Shown in pieces: positions 28,910 through 36,821 of a stretch of 64,000 bases of DNA. Position 1 is the first letter of the stretch, and every line of letters starts with the position of its first letter. This stretch comes from Actinomyces urinae (GTDB lineage: Bacteria > Actinomycetota > Actinomycetes > Actinomycetales > Actinomycetaceae). The position numbers and the translations under genes are program-made. The stretch is from NCBI RefSeq assembly GCF_900119695.1, contig NZ_LT632545.1:1-64000 (forward strand). Reading direction: 5' to 3'. The notes beneath the pieces were generated by a model. That model was not told the DNA's origin, did no database searches, and saw only the letters and a list, made by a program, of their open reading frames with translations.

Positions 28910-28982
28910 GCCCCCATCGTCTAGCGGCCTAGGACACCGCCCTCTCACGGCGGCGACACCGGTTCAAATCCGGTTGGGGGTG
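28910..28982 (+). tRNA. tRNA-Glu (anticodon CTC), copy 1
   Basis: Acceptor GCCCCCA/TGGGGGT with one G-U pair, anticodon stem CCGCC/GGCGG and loop CTCTCAC giving anticodon CTC. T-arm with GGTTCAAATCC. No encoded CCA. Confidence 0.95.
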
Positions 28983-29019
28983 CAGGTTCTAGTAACCAAA
29001 TCGGCGCTAAAGCGCTTAG

Positions 29020-29092
29020 GCCCCCATCGTCTAGCGGCCTAGGACACCGCCCTCTCACGGCGGCGACACCGGTTCAAATCCGGTTGGGGGTG
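29020..29092 (+). tRNA. tRNA-Glu (anticodon CTC), copy 2
   Basis: Identical to copy 1 over all 73 bases, 110 nt downstream. The flanks differ, so the duplication covers little more than the tRNA itself. The three tRNAs probably share one transcript ending at the terminator just after this copy. Confidence 0.95.
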
Positions 29093-29096
29093 CCAC

Positions 29097-29124
29097 AGCA
29101 CCTGAGAAATCGGGTGCTTTTTTT
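29097..29124 (+). terminator. Terminator of the tRNA cluster
   Basis: AGCACC-TGA and TCG-GGTGCT form a stem capped by a GAAA tetraloop, followed by seven T (to 29124). It lies 5 nt after tRNA-Glu copy 2. Confidence 0.9.
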
Positions 29125-29177
29125 GCTACCAGGTGCCTGTTTCACATAGTGTTCAGTGCACTTGGAGGTGTAAAGAT

Positions 29178-30278
29178 CTAGTTGCGCCAGTCCTCGTATA
29201 GCTCCAGGTAGGTCTGCAGGCCGCGGCTCCAAGTGTGGGTAATGCGGTTCTGAAGCGCGTATTCGCGAAGTTTCTTGAGTCGCTGGGGATGTGTAGCGAA
29301 CATAGCGAGAGCCGCGGCCATCTCTTTGTCACTCGAGGTCTCTAAGCCGTCGCGGCCATGGGTGATGAACTCTTCAATCCCTGAGCCCTGGCGGTAAATG
29401 ACGGGCAAACCGCATGCGCGAGCCTCCAGAGCTGCGATTCCGAACGCCTCTTTCACAACCGGGGACACAAAAACCTCTGCGCGCGTATACGCATCAGCCA
29501 GTTGCGTGGACATTACTTTTCCATGCAGATGCAGGCGACCACCCGAGAATCCGGGGCGAGCCAAAGCAGGCCGTAGACCGCCGTCGCCGTACACGTGCAC
29601 GTCCACGCGCGCCCGCCTTGCGATCTCGGCAAGTTGTAGAACCCGTTTTCTTGGAGCAAGCCGCGTGGCCGTTACTGCTCGGAGGGGAGCAGAAGTAGCC
29701 TCCTCGTTGAAATGGGTCAAAGCTACTTGACGCGCATGCTCCCAGGGCTCATCAAAAATCAAGTTTGGTAACACCGCTACTTGGGCGTTTCCACGAGCTG
29801 CCGCGGCAACTGCCCGTGCAGCTGGCGACGATACCGCGGTGAGTCGTATTCCGGCGCTCGCCCAAGCGGGCAGGGGATTGACCGCGCCGTACCACCAAGT
29901 GCTACCGCCAAGGTGGGAGTGCCAGGTTAAAATCGCCCTCGTACCGGTCTTAATACAGGCCTGCACTGCCATGCGCGCGAACGGCGAGATCAACCCCATG
30001 TGAATGTGAACGACATCAAACGAGGGCAAAGCTTGCTGCAGCGCCTCACTTGCAAATGGATTCACCGGAAGATCTAGAGGGATATGTGCGGTCAGACGCC
30101 GCACCGTAACTTCGCCATCAAGTTCCGTAAAATCACCGCGCTGCGAGGTTGCGGGCGTTGCCGTAATCACCGTGACGCTGTGGCCGGCAGCGGCGAGGGC
30201 TTGGCCCAGATTGCGCACCTGGGTTTCAATCCCCCCAACGCGCGGGCTGTACGGGTCAGAAACGAGGGCAATCCGCAT
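29178..30278 (-). CDS. GT4-family glycosyltransferase
   Basis: A 366-aa GT-B fold glycosyltransferase. N-terminal half: MRIALVSDPYSPRVGGIETQ and VVHIHMGLISPFA; C-terminal half: EVFVSPVVKEAFGIAALEARACGLPVI, which holds the E(x7)E motif of GT4 enzymes for nucleotide-sugar binding. Actinobacterial relatives include mannosyltransferases of envelope glycolipids, but donor and acceptor cannot be assigned. I start at ATG 30278 since the family's first beta strand begins there; the frame extends to 30353 inside the upstream ndgR gene. It starts 16 nt after the ndgR stop, so it is probably co-transcribed with it. Confidence 0.86.
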   Translation of the reverse strand: MRIALVSDPYSPRVGGIETQVRNLGQALAAAGHSVTVITATPATSQRGDFTELDGEVTVRRLTAHIPLDLPVNPFASEALQQALPSFDVVHIHMGLISPFARMAVQACIKTGTRAILTWHSHLGGSTWWYGAVNPLPAWASAGIRLTAVSSPAARAVAAAARGNAQVAVLPNLIFDEPWEHARQVALTHFNEEATSAPLRAVTATRLAPRKRVLQLAEIARRARVDVHVYGDGGLRPALARPGFSGGRLHLHGKVMSTQLADAYTRAEVFVSPVVKEAFGIAALEARACGLPVIYRQGSGIEEFITHGRDGLETSSDKEMAAALAMFATHPQRLKKLREYALQNRITHTWSRGLQTYLELYEDWRN

Positions 30279-30294
30279 TTTGTCAGGTGCGAAA

Positions 30295-31032
30295 CTATAG
30301 GCCGAGTTCTTCGGCGCGGCGCAGGAAGTCTGAGAGACGGTTGGCCGCTGCAACTACCGATGGGCCATGCTGGCGGCCAGGCTGGCGTCCCATACGCTCC
30401 ACGGGGCCAGAAATAGAGATAGCGGCAAGCACTTTGCCTCCCGGTCCGCGAACAGGAGCGGACACAGACGCCACGCCTATCTCGCGTTCAGACACGGACT
30501 GTGCCCAGCCACGACGGCGAACAGCAGAGAGCATGGTCGCGTTAAACGAAGCGCCGTAGAGGCCGCGGTGAAGTCGGTCCGGTTCCTCCCAAGCCAGGAG
30601 CACCTGGGCTGCGGATCCTGCTTTCATGGAAAGCGTGGCGCCAACCGGGATGGAATCGCGCAAACCGATCTGGCGCTCAGCTGCCGCAACACAAATGCGT
30701 TGGTCTCCCTGACGGCGGTAAAGCTGAGTTGATTCCTTCGTGTGATCGCGCAACGCGATGAGAACCGGCGTGGCCGATGCGAGAAGACGATCTTCGCCAG
30801 CAGCCGATGCGAGTTCTGAAAGGCGAGGGCCCAAAACAAAACGGCCCTGCATGTCGCGAGCAACGAAACGGTGAAACTCAAGAGCGACTGCAAGGCGGTG
30901 CGCGGTTGGCCTGGCCAATTTAGTGGTTGAGACTAACTGGGCAAGCGTTGCCGGCCCGGCCTCTAATGCGGACAAAACAAGCGAGGCTTTATCTAGAACG
31001 CCTACGCCACTGGTGGGAGCTTTTTCATCCAT
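30295..31032 (-). CDS. ndgR: IclR-family regulator, NdgR/LtbR type
   Basis: A 245-aa regulator with an N-terminal winged helix (residues 8-65) and a C-terminal IclR effector domain. The opening SGVGVLDKASLVLSALEAGP, then LARPTAHRLAVALE and ARDMQGRFVLGPRL are characteristic of the actinobacterial NdgR/LtbR/AreB group, which controls leuCD and other amino-acid genes. These genes are normally divergent to leuCD; here leuCD is missing and murA lies beyond the intergenic region. The start is ATG 31032; a TTG 21 nt upstream would sit inside the palindrome described separately. Confidence 0.9.
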   Translation of the reverse strand: MDEKAPTSGVGVLDKASLVLSALEAGPATLAQLVSTTKLARPTAHRLAVALEFHRFVARDMQGRFVLGPRLSELASAAGEDRLLASATPVLIALRDHTKESTQLYRRQGDQRICVAAAERQIGLRDSIPVGATLSMKAGSAAQVLLAWEEPDRLHRGLYGASFNATMLSAVRRRGWAQSVSEREIGVASVSAPVRGPGGKVLAAISISGPVERMGRQPGRQHGPSVVAAANRLSDFLRRAEELGL

Positions 31033-31041
31033 ACACCGATC

Positions 31042-31068
31042 TTGCCATCTCAATCATTGAGATGGCAA
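31042..31068 (-). promoter_or_regulatory. Perfect 27-bp palindrome upstream of ndgR: candidate operator
   Basis: Arms TTGCCATCTCAA (31042-31053) and TTGAGATGGCAA (31057-31068) separated by TCA. It ends 10 nt before the ndgR start codon. Size, symmetry and position suit an autoregulatory operator for a dimeric or tetrameric IclR protein. Inside a transcript it could also fold, but no T-run follows. Confidence 0.65.
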
Positions 31069-31256
31069 ACTTCTGGATATGATCGCGCGCACAAAAGTGC
31101 AGACAAGAGGCTTTGTGTTGGGTGAACGTGCGAACAGTTGTGCTGAGACATGTGGAGGCAGTGGTGTGGGTAATGGAGCACCTGCGGGCCGTGCGTTATA
31201 GATTAGTGCAAGGGATAATAATAAATTCAGCTAGTTAGATAAGCAGAAAGGTTTCC

Positions 31257-32573
31257 ATGGACTCGGTTTTGCGTGTGCAGGGCGGCAAACCTTTAACGGG
31301 CGACATCACCGTTCGCGGTGCAAAAAACTTCGTTCCAAAGGCGATGGTGGCAAGCCTACTTGGTACAACACCCTCGAAGCTCTCAAACGTTCCTCTAATT
31401 AGAGATGTGGACCTGGTTTCTGAGCTTCTTGGTCTGCACGGTGTGCACATTAATTTTGACCAGGGTGCTGGTGTCCTTGAGCTCGACCCTTCAAACGTCG
31501 AGGTAGCCCACGTATCTGAGGTTCAGGCCCTTGCCGGATCATCGCGCATTCCGATTCTGTTTTGCGGCCCCCTCTTGCACCGTCTAGGAGAAGCCTTCAT
31601 TCCTGACCTGGGAGGTTGTCGCATTGGTGACCGCCCAATCGACATGCACCTGGATGCGTTGCGGGCATTTGGCGCGCAGGTAGATAAAGAAGATAACGGC
31701 ATTCGCATCACCGCTCCAGACGGTTTGCGCGGCGCCAAAATCAAGCTTCCTTTCCCATCGGTAGGCGCCACCGAGCAAACCCTGCTAACCGCGGTAATGG
31801 CTGACGGCATAACAGTGCTGAAGAACGCGGCCATCGAGCCGGAAATCATGGACCTAATCAACGTCCTTCAAAAGATGGGTGCCAGCTTGTCCGTGGACAC
31901 CGATCGCACGATCCGAATCGAGGGGGTATCGGAGCTGCGCGGATTTACGCACACCGCGATCTCAGACCGCATCGAGGCAGCCTCGTGGGCTTCTGCCGCA
32001 CTGGTAACGCACGGCGACATTTACGTGCGCGGAGCGCATCAGCCAGACATGACGACGTTCCTGAACGTATTTCGTAAGGTTGGTGGCCAGTTCGAAATCG
32101 ACGATGCCGGCATCCGTTTCTTCCACCCCGGTGGGCAGTTGCAATCGATCGTGCTCGAGACGAACGTTCACCCCGGCTTTATGACTGACTGGCAGCAGCC
32201 TTTGGTTGTTGCCTTGACGCAGGCGAAGGGGCTTTCAATTGTCCATGAGACGGTTTACGAAAATCGTCTTGGATTCACGAAGGCGCTAAACCAGATGGGC
32301 GCGGAAATACAGATTTACCGTGAATGCTTGGGCGGCACTCCGTGTCGCTTTGGGCAGCGCAACTTCTACCATTCCGCTGTTATCTCTGGACCTACACCGC
32401 TGCATGGTGCTGAGATTACCGTTCCAGACCTGCGTGGAGGTTTCTCCTACCTCATCTCGGCTCTGGCAGCGGAGGGGGAGTCCATCGTGCATGGCATCGA
32501 CGTGATTGCCCGCGGGTACGAGCACTTCCTCAGCAAGCTTGGCCGCTTGGGCGCCGATGCGGAAAGAATGTAG
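31257..32573 (+). CDS. murA: UDP-N-acetylglucosamine 1-carboxyvinyltransferase
   Basis: First committed step of peptidoglycan synthesis: transfers enolpyruvate from PEP to UDP-GlcNAc. It is 438 aa with the two-domain EPSP-synthase fold. Catalytic Cys121 is present in GGCRIGDRPID (so fosfomycin-sensitive type); GAKNFVPKAMV near residue 21 and SDRIEAASW follow. ATG with AGAAAGG upstream; TAATAA-rich sequence at 31216-31230 may hold the promoter. plsC follows after 9 nt. Confidence 0.95.
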   Translation: MDSVLRVQGGKPLTGDITVRGAKNFVPKAMVASLLGTTPSKLSNVPLIRDVDLVSELLGLHGVHINFDQGAGVLELDPSNVEVAHVSEVQALAGSSRIPILFCGPLLHRLGEAFIPDLGGCRIGDRPIDMHLDALRAFGAQVDKEDNGIRITAPDGLRGAKIKLPFPSVGATEQTLLTAVMADGITVLKNAAIEPEIMDLINVLQKMGASLSVDTDRTIRIEGVSELRGFTHTAISDRIEAASWASAALVTHGDIYVRGAHQPDMTTFLNVFRKVGGQFEIDDAGIRFFHPGGQLQSIVLETNVHPGFMTDWQQPLVVALTQAKGLSIVHETVYENRLGFTKALNQMGAEIQIYRECLGGTPCRFGQRNFYHSAVISGPTPLHGAEITVPDLRGGFSYLISALAAEGESIVHGIDVIARGYEHFLSKLGRLGADAERM

Positions 32574-32582
32574 GAGCAGGCC

Positions 32583-33305
32583 ATGAGTAAGCCGGCAACT
32601 GGTATATATAAGGTCGCGGTTGAAGTCCTGCGCCCTCTTGCGAAACTGACCACTAAGCCGCATTGGCGGGGCCGAAACAACCTTCCCAAAGACGGCCCTT
32701 TCATCCTCATGATGAATCACGTGACCGAGTATGACGTGGTAGTGGTGGCGCACTTCATCGTTGACGCTGGGCATGCCGTGCGCGTGCTCGCTAAAGACAG
32801 CCTGTTCCGGGTTCCTGGACTGCGTCGCGTGCTCACCGGAGCAAAAATGGTGCCGGTAAGTCGGGGAACTTCCAGTGCTGGCGACGCCCTCAAGAATGCG
32901 AAAATTGCGCTGGCTGAAGGCGAATCTGTAGCCATCTTCCCCGAAGGCACACTCACTACAGATCCCGATCACTGGCCCATGAAGTTCAAGACGGGAGCCG
33001 CTAGGCTTGCCCTCGCAACCGGGGTTCCTGTGATTCCGTTGGCGCACTGGGGAGGCCACGAGATCATGCATCGCTGGAGGAATTCTTTCCCTTTGCGTAG
33101 GCGTGACACTTGGGTGATTGCTGGGCCCGCCCTCGACTTCTCTGACTTAAACCAGGATGAAAACGATCATGAGGCGGTCAAAGAAGCGACGCGTCGTATG
33201 GAGGTTGTCATCACCTCAATGATCGAAGAAATCCGCGGGGAAAAAGCGCCCGAAACCAGGTGGGATCCAAAGCTCAAAGCATACCCTCCCGTCTCGGATA
33301 GCTAG
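32583..33305 (+). CDS. plsC: 1-acyl-sn-glycerol-3-phosphate acyltransferase (PlsC family)
   Basis: A 240-aa peripheral membrane acyltransferase of phospholipid synthesis. The NHxxxxD motif appears as NHVTEYD (about 44-50) and the phosphate-binding motif as FPEGTLT (about 119-125). ATG with AGGAG upstream, 9 nt after murA, so in the same operon. In related actinobacteria gpsA and ddl follow; here a minus-strand lipoprotein gene intervenes before ddl and gpsA is absent. Confidence 0.92.
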   Translation: MSKPATGIYKVAVEVLRPLAKLTTKPHWRGRNNLPKDGPFILMMNHVTEYDVVVVAHFIVDAGHAVRVLAKDSLFRVPGLRRVLTGAKMVPVSRGTSSAGDALKNAKIALAEGESVAIFPEGTLTTDPDHWPMKFKTGAARLALATGVPVIPLAHWGGHEIMHRWRNSFPLRRRDTWVIAGPALDFSDLNQDENDHEAVKEATRRMEVVITSMIEEIRGEKAPETRWDPKLKAYPPVSDS

Positions 33306-33364
33306 AAGCTTTGCCCGCCGGTTGTAGAAAAGCCGCCCGAGAGCCAGGGAAGATTTTGCTTGCC

Positions 33365-33985
33365 CTATTTGCGTAGGTCGATTACGAGCCGCTTGGGATC
33401 TTCAAGAGTGAACACTCGATATTCGCGCTGTTTATCGCTCGAGATCGCAAGATGTGTCTCAGACTCAAATGAGCCGTCAAACCAGGCGAGAACATTGTCA
33501 TCCAGTCGTTTATCAGCGGGCCCGTTGTAGTAGTAGTCGGCAGCTCCGGGAATCGCCGGCCAGGTGGCGCCGTGGATCATGACGTCAAGCACGTTGCCCT
33601 GCGGAATTGGTAGCGGCTCGCCACGCCCGAGCTCAACCGATTTGTCGGTCCAACCAATGGTCCAGCCGGGATCGCCCTGACCTACGAACTCGACCACCAC
33701 GCGGTAGTAATCCTCATGTGCACCTACGCGAAAATCGTGGGCCAGCAAAGAAGTGTTTGAAATGCCTTCAACCTGCTGAGAAGACCCAGACACCCATTCG
33801 ACCTCGTCCATAGCAATATCAGTTTCCGCCGTTGTGTTTACATATGTCGGGGGCGGGTAGCTTTCTGCCTCAGTAGTTGCCGGCGTAGAGGCATCAGGGG
33901 CGCCCTCGCCCTGGCTGCATCCGCTAAATGCCAATGCCGCTAGCACCGTGGCCAGCGCTACGCTGGCTCGAACTTTGTTATTCAT
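33365..33985 (-). CDS. Lipoprotein with AMIN-like domain
   Basis: A 206-aa protein with a lipoprotein signal peptide: positive MNNKVR, a hydrophobic stretch and lipobox FSGC (Cys23). A Ser/Thr/Pro/Glu-rich linker (24-60) leads to a single beta-rich domain (about 65-206) containing YYRVVVEFVG and ending FTLEDPKRLVIDL, which resembles the AMIN-like domain of actinobacterial lipoproteins. Probably anchored outside the membrane; role unknown. The ATG is 12 nt inside a longer TTG frame and gives a cleaner signal peptide. Confidence 0.78.
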   Translation of the reverse strand: MNNKVRASVALATVLAALAFSGCSQGEGAPDASTPATTEAESYPPPTYVNTTAETDIAMDEVEWVSGSSQQVEGISNTSLLAHDFRVGAHEDYYRVVVEFVGQGDPGWTIGWTDKSVELGRGEPLPIPQGNVLDVMIHGATWPAIPGAADYYYNGPADKRLDDNVLAWFDGSFESETHLAISSDKQREYRVFTLEDPKRLVIDLRK

Positions 33986-34137
33986 GGTGAGTTCCAATCG
34001 TTACGTTCGTCTTACTGTAACCCGCCCAAGCGAGGGCTTCATCTACAAGCGGGCTATTACCGGCCTCGAAGATCGAAATCGCGGCGAACGCCCGGAAGTG
34101 TCTAACGCGCGACATATTTTTGAAGGTACGCGCGAGT

Positions 34138-34167
34138 TGATTGAACCTGATGGTTTTGAAGTAAAGT
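34138..34167 (+). promoter_or_regulatory. ddl promoter (leaderless)
   Basis: TTGATT, an 18-nt spacer, and TAAAGT (34162-34167) exactly 7 nt before the ATG. Confidence 0.5.
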
Positions 34168-34174
34168 CAAGGTC

Positions 34175-35302
34175 ATGAGCGATTCTCCAAAGAAGACCCG
34201 TGTCGCCCTGATTTTCGGAGGGCGTAGCGGCGAACACCAAATTTCTTGCGCAACGGCAGCCAGTGTAATGGCGGCTATAGACCCAGCTAGGTACGAGGTC
34301 TTGGCAATCGGTATTACGCCCGATGGTGAATGGGTGCGCGTGCCGGCTAAGCCAGAACTCTACGAGATGATTGATGGTCGAGGAGTAGTGATCGAAGCTG
34401 GGGAGTCCTCCGTAGCGCTATGGACGGGAAATCCGTGGGTAGTGGAGAAACCGCGCGCAGTTGCCGGTGAACGAATTGAAGCCACTGACCTGGGTAGCGT
34501 TGATGTAGCGTTCCCTCTGCTCCATGGCCCCTACGGTGAAGACGGCACTATTCAAGGGCTAATGGAGATGTCTAACGTGCGCTACGTGGGCTGCGGTGTT
34601 GCGGCCTCGGCGGTGTCTAATGACAAGCATTTGACCAAAGCGCTCCTGCTTGGTGCCGGCATTTACGTGGGGCGGTGGACGCTGATCACCGACCACGAAT
34701 GGAGGAGGGATCGCTCCCGTGCTCTGGCGCAGGCTGCAAGCGTCGGTCAGGATCTGTACGTGAAGCCCGCACGCGCCGGTTCCTCGCTGGGGATCACTCA
34801 CGTTGAGGACCTGGACATGCTCGAAGACGCTATCGAAGAAGCTCGCAAGGTTGATCCACGTGTGATTGTCGAGGCTGCGACGGTGGGCCGCGAGATAGAG
34901 TGTGGCGTCCTCGACTTTGGCAGCGAGGGTGCGCGCGCCTCCAGGTGCGGTGAGATCGTGGTTGCCTCGCGGGATGGCTTCTACGACTACAAGACCAAGT
35001 ATCAGGCGCACGATGACGTGACGCTTTCCACGCCAACTGACCTGCCCAAAGCCGTGGAACAGCAGATCCGAGAAACCGCTGTGCGCGCGTTCGAGGTGCT
35101 AGGTTGCGAGGGGCTTGCCCGCGTGGACTTCTTCTACAACGAAGAATCCGGAAAAATCACAATTAACGAGGTGAATACTATGCCGGGATTCACCCCGTGG
35201 TCCATGTATCCAGCGATGTGGCAGGCAACGGGCATAGAGTATCCCGCCCTCGTATCCCATTTGATTGAGCAGGCCCTGGCACGTCCGATAGGGTTACGCT
35301 GA
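34175..35302 (+). CDS. ddl: D-alanine--D-alanine ligase
   Basis: ATP-grasp ligase forming D-Ala-D-Ala for peptidoglycan. The 375 aa include GGRSGEHQIS near the N-terminus, HGPYGEDGTIQG, VKPARAGSSLGI (ATP-binding), and EINEVNTMPGFTP-type C-terminal metal-binding residues (seen as INEVNTMPGFTPWSMYP). ATG with a -10-like hexamer 7 nt upstream and no Shine-Dalgarno. A second, unrelated ATP-grasp gene follows. Confidence 0.95.
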   Translation: MSDSPKKTRVALIFGGRSGEHQISCATAASVMAAIDPARYEVLAIGITPDGEWVRVPAKPELYEMIDGRGVVIEAGESSVALWTGNPWVVEKPRAVAGERIEATDLGSVDVAFPLLHGPYGEDGTIQGLMEMSNVRYVGCGVAASAVSNDKHLTKALLLGAGIYVGRWTLITDHEWRRDRSRALAQAASVGQDLYVKPARAGSSLGITHVEDLDMLEDAIEEARKVDPRVIVEAATVGREIECGVLDFGSEGARASRCGEIVVASRDGFYDYKTKYQAHDDVTLSTPTDLPKAVEQQIRETAVRAFEVLGCEGLARVDFFYNEESGKITINEVNTMPGFTPWSMYPAMWQATGIEYPALVSHLIEQALARPIGLR

Positions 35303-35390
35303 AACTGCGGGAAGGCGCCCTCGCTCATTTTGAAAGGGCAGGAACGCTTCGCCCAATATCTGTTCCGCTTGCAGACAGTGTTCTCATCCG

Positions 35391-35421
35391 TGCAAACAAT
35401 TCGATCGAATATGGTTAAAGT
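35391..35421 (+). promoter_or_regulatory. Possible leaderless promoter of the ATP-grasp gene
   Basis: TAAAGT (35416-35421) lies exactly 7 nt before ATG 35429; a weak TGCAAA is 19 nt upstream. The same hexamer and spacing occur at ddl. Confidence 0.4.
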
Positions 35422-35428
35422 ATCAACT

Positions 35429-36343
35429 ATGAAGCCACGCGTGACGTTAGTAACCTCTTCTGAATTGCCCAATCTTTATCCTGGCGAGGAAGGCTTGCCA
35501 GATGAATTGGCTCAGCGAGGATGTGATCCCCGGGTTAAGCGCTGGGATGACCCAGATGTTGATTGGACAGATGCCGGCCTCGTAATTGTTCGCTCCGTGT
35601 GCGATTACGCGACGAGGCGCGATGAGTTCTTGTCGTGGACTAAGACGGTGCCTCGCCTGCTGAATCACCCGGACATTTTGGAGTGGAACTCGGACAAGCA
35701 CTACTTGAAGATTTTGAACGCGCAGTTTGGACTTCCTATCATTCCTACCACGTGGCTCGACGTTGATAAGAAGCTTTCAAAGCATCGGGTGCACTCGCGT
35801 TTTCCGGCCCTCCAGGATTTTGTTATCAAGCCTGCGGTTTCTTCTGGTGCGCGCGATATTGGTCGCTACTGTGCGGTAGAACCCGCTTCGAGAAGAGCTG
35901 CGGTTGGTCACGTAATGAGCCTTTTGGGCGAGGGGCGTTCCGTGATGTTGCAGCGTTATCAGGAGGAGATCGATAAGCACGGTGAGATCACCTTGGTGTT
36001 CTTCAACGGGCTGCTTTCGCACGCGGTTCAAAAGCAACCGATGTTGCATGATGCTTCGATCACGATGGAATCCAAGCAGGAAACGCTGGTTAAAGCCCGT
36101 GAGGCAACGCCGGAGGAGTGGCGTTGGGGTGAAACTATTCGCGCTGCCCTCCATGCCTACGTTAAGCAGCGGATGGGCCGTGACGAGCAGTTCCTGTTCA
36201 ACAGGGTGGATATCGTGCCCGATGGGGAGGGCTCGTTCATGGTTATGGAAGTTGGCCTGGTGGACGCGCAGCTCTACCTGGATTCCTCGCCAGAGGCCCT
36301 CGGGAACTTCGCTGACGCAATTTCGGTGCGAGCGCACTGGTAA
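35429..36343 (+). CDS. ATP-grasp protein of unknown substrate
   Basis: A 304-aa protein with a RimK/glutathione-synthetase-like ATP-grasp fold. N-terminal domain: VTLVTSSELPNL and DDPDVDWTDAGLVIVRSVCDY, as in a widespread but uncharacterised actinobacterial group; ATP-binding part: NSDKHYL, DFVIKPAVSSGARDIGRY; C-terminal metal site: FNRVDIV and a MVMEVGLVDAQLYL segment in which the usual N of E-x-N is replaced. It should ligate a carboxylate to an amine, but substrates are unknown. Start ATG 35429 is favoured by the 7-nt spacing to TAAAGT and by homology; the frame opens at 35330. Confidence 0.75.
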   Translation: MKPRVTLVTSSELPNLYPGEEGLPDELAQRGCDPRVKRWDDPDVDWTDAGLVIVRSVCDYATRRDEFLSWTKTVPRLLNHPDILEWNSDKHYLKILNAQFGLPIIPTTWLDVDKKLSKHRVHSRFPALQDFVIKPAVSSGARDIGRYCAVEPASRRAAVGHVMSLLGEGRSVMLQRYQEEIDKHGEITLVFFNGLLSHAVQKQPMLHDASITMESKQETLVKAREATPEEWRWGETIRAALHAYVKQRMGRDEQFLFNRVDIVPDGEGSFMVMEVGLVDAQLYLDSSPEALGNFADAISVRAHW

Positions 36344-36448
36344 AAGACAACGCTCTGGCCTACTGCGGTGTGGTAGAGGCAACGCGTTCCACGTTTTGTT
36401 TAGTGCTCCGTTACTGCTACAGTTATCTATCGTTGCGTGAGCAATGAT

Positions 36449-36522
36449 GGTGGCTGTAGTTCAGCTGGTAGAGCACCTGGTTGTGGTCCAGGACGTCGCG
36501 GGTTCGAGTCCCGTCAGCCACC
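36449..36522 (+). tRNA. tRNA-His (anticodon GTG)
   Basis: Acceptor GTGGCTG/CAGCCAC with the extra 5' G at 36449 facing discriminator C at 36522, as required for tRNA-His. Anticodon stem CCTGG/CCAGG encloses TTGTGGT (anticodon 36483-36485). No encoded CCA. Confidence 0.95.
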
Positions 36523-36529
36523 CGGATAA

Positions 36530-36558
36530 AGATCCGACCAAACGGTCGGATCTTTTTT
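36530..36558 (+). terminator. Terminator of tRNA-His
   Basis: AGATCCGACC/GGTCGGATCT with an AAAC loop, followed by six T. It lies 7 nt after the tRNA. Confidence 0.9.
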
Positions 36559-36615
36559 ATTGGCTGTGTGGCGAATTACATTGGTTCGCTTTCTCATCGC
36601 CGCCGCGTGCGGGCT

Positions 36616-36621
36616 ATACTT
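36616..36621 (+). promoter_or_regulatory. -10 element of the ileS T-box transcript
   Basis: TATACT precedes the T-box by about 10 nt, giving a start near 36628. No good -35 at 17 nt was found. Confidence 0.45.
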
Positions 36622-36627
36622 TCTGGC

Positions 36628-36821
36628 AAATGGCGATGATTCGGCCGGGCAACCGGGTATCACCGATGAGCCTCCGGAAGAACGGCTCAGCCTAGTAGAC
36701 CCGGACGGGTAAGCCCGTGATAGCAGTTCGAGCGGCCAAAGCATTTTGGCAAGCGAGGTGGTACCGCGCACCAACCCACCGGGTTGGAGACGTCCTCGAA
36801 TGATGAATGAGGACGGAACAA
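36628..36821 (+). promoter_or_regulatory. T-box riboswitch (translational, ultrashort stem I type) of ileS
   Basis: The diagnostic T-box AGGTGGTACCGCG occurs at 36756-36768; its TGGT would pair with the ACCA end of uncharged tRNA. Upstream, GGCGATGATTC ... CCGGGTATCACCGATGAGCC (36632-36676) matches the ultrashort stem I known from actinobacterial ileS leaders, with specifier codon ATC at 36660-36662 (isoleucine). Downstream there is no terminator; instead GTCCTC (36792-36797) can pair with GAGGAC (36806-36812), which contains the ileS ribosome-binding site. Uncharged tRNA-Ile binding should free it. Confidence 0.92.

Noticed and set aside
30279-30353. 25-residue N-terminal extension of the glycosyltransferase
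   Set aside because: It overlaps the ndgR coding end, and the GT-B first strand starts exactly at the ATG 30278.
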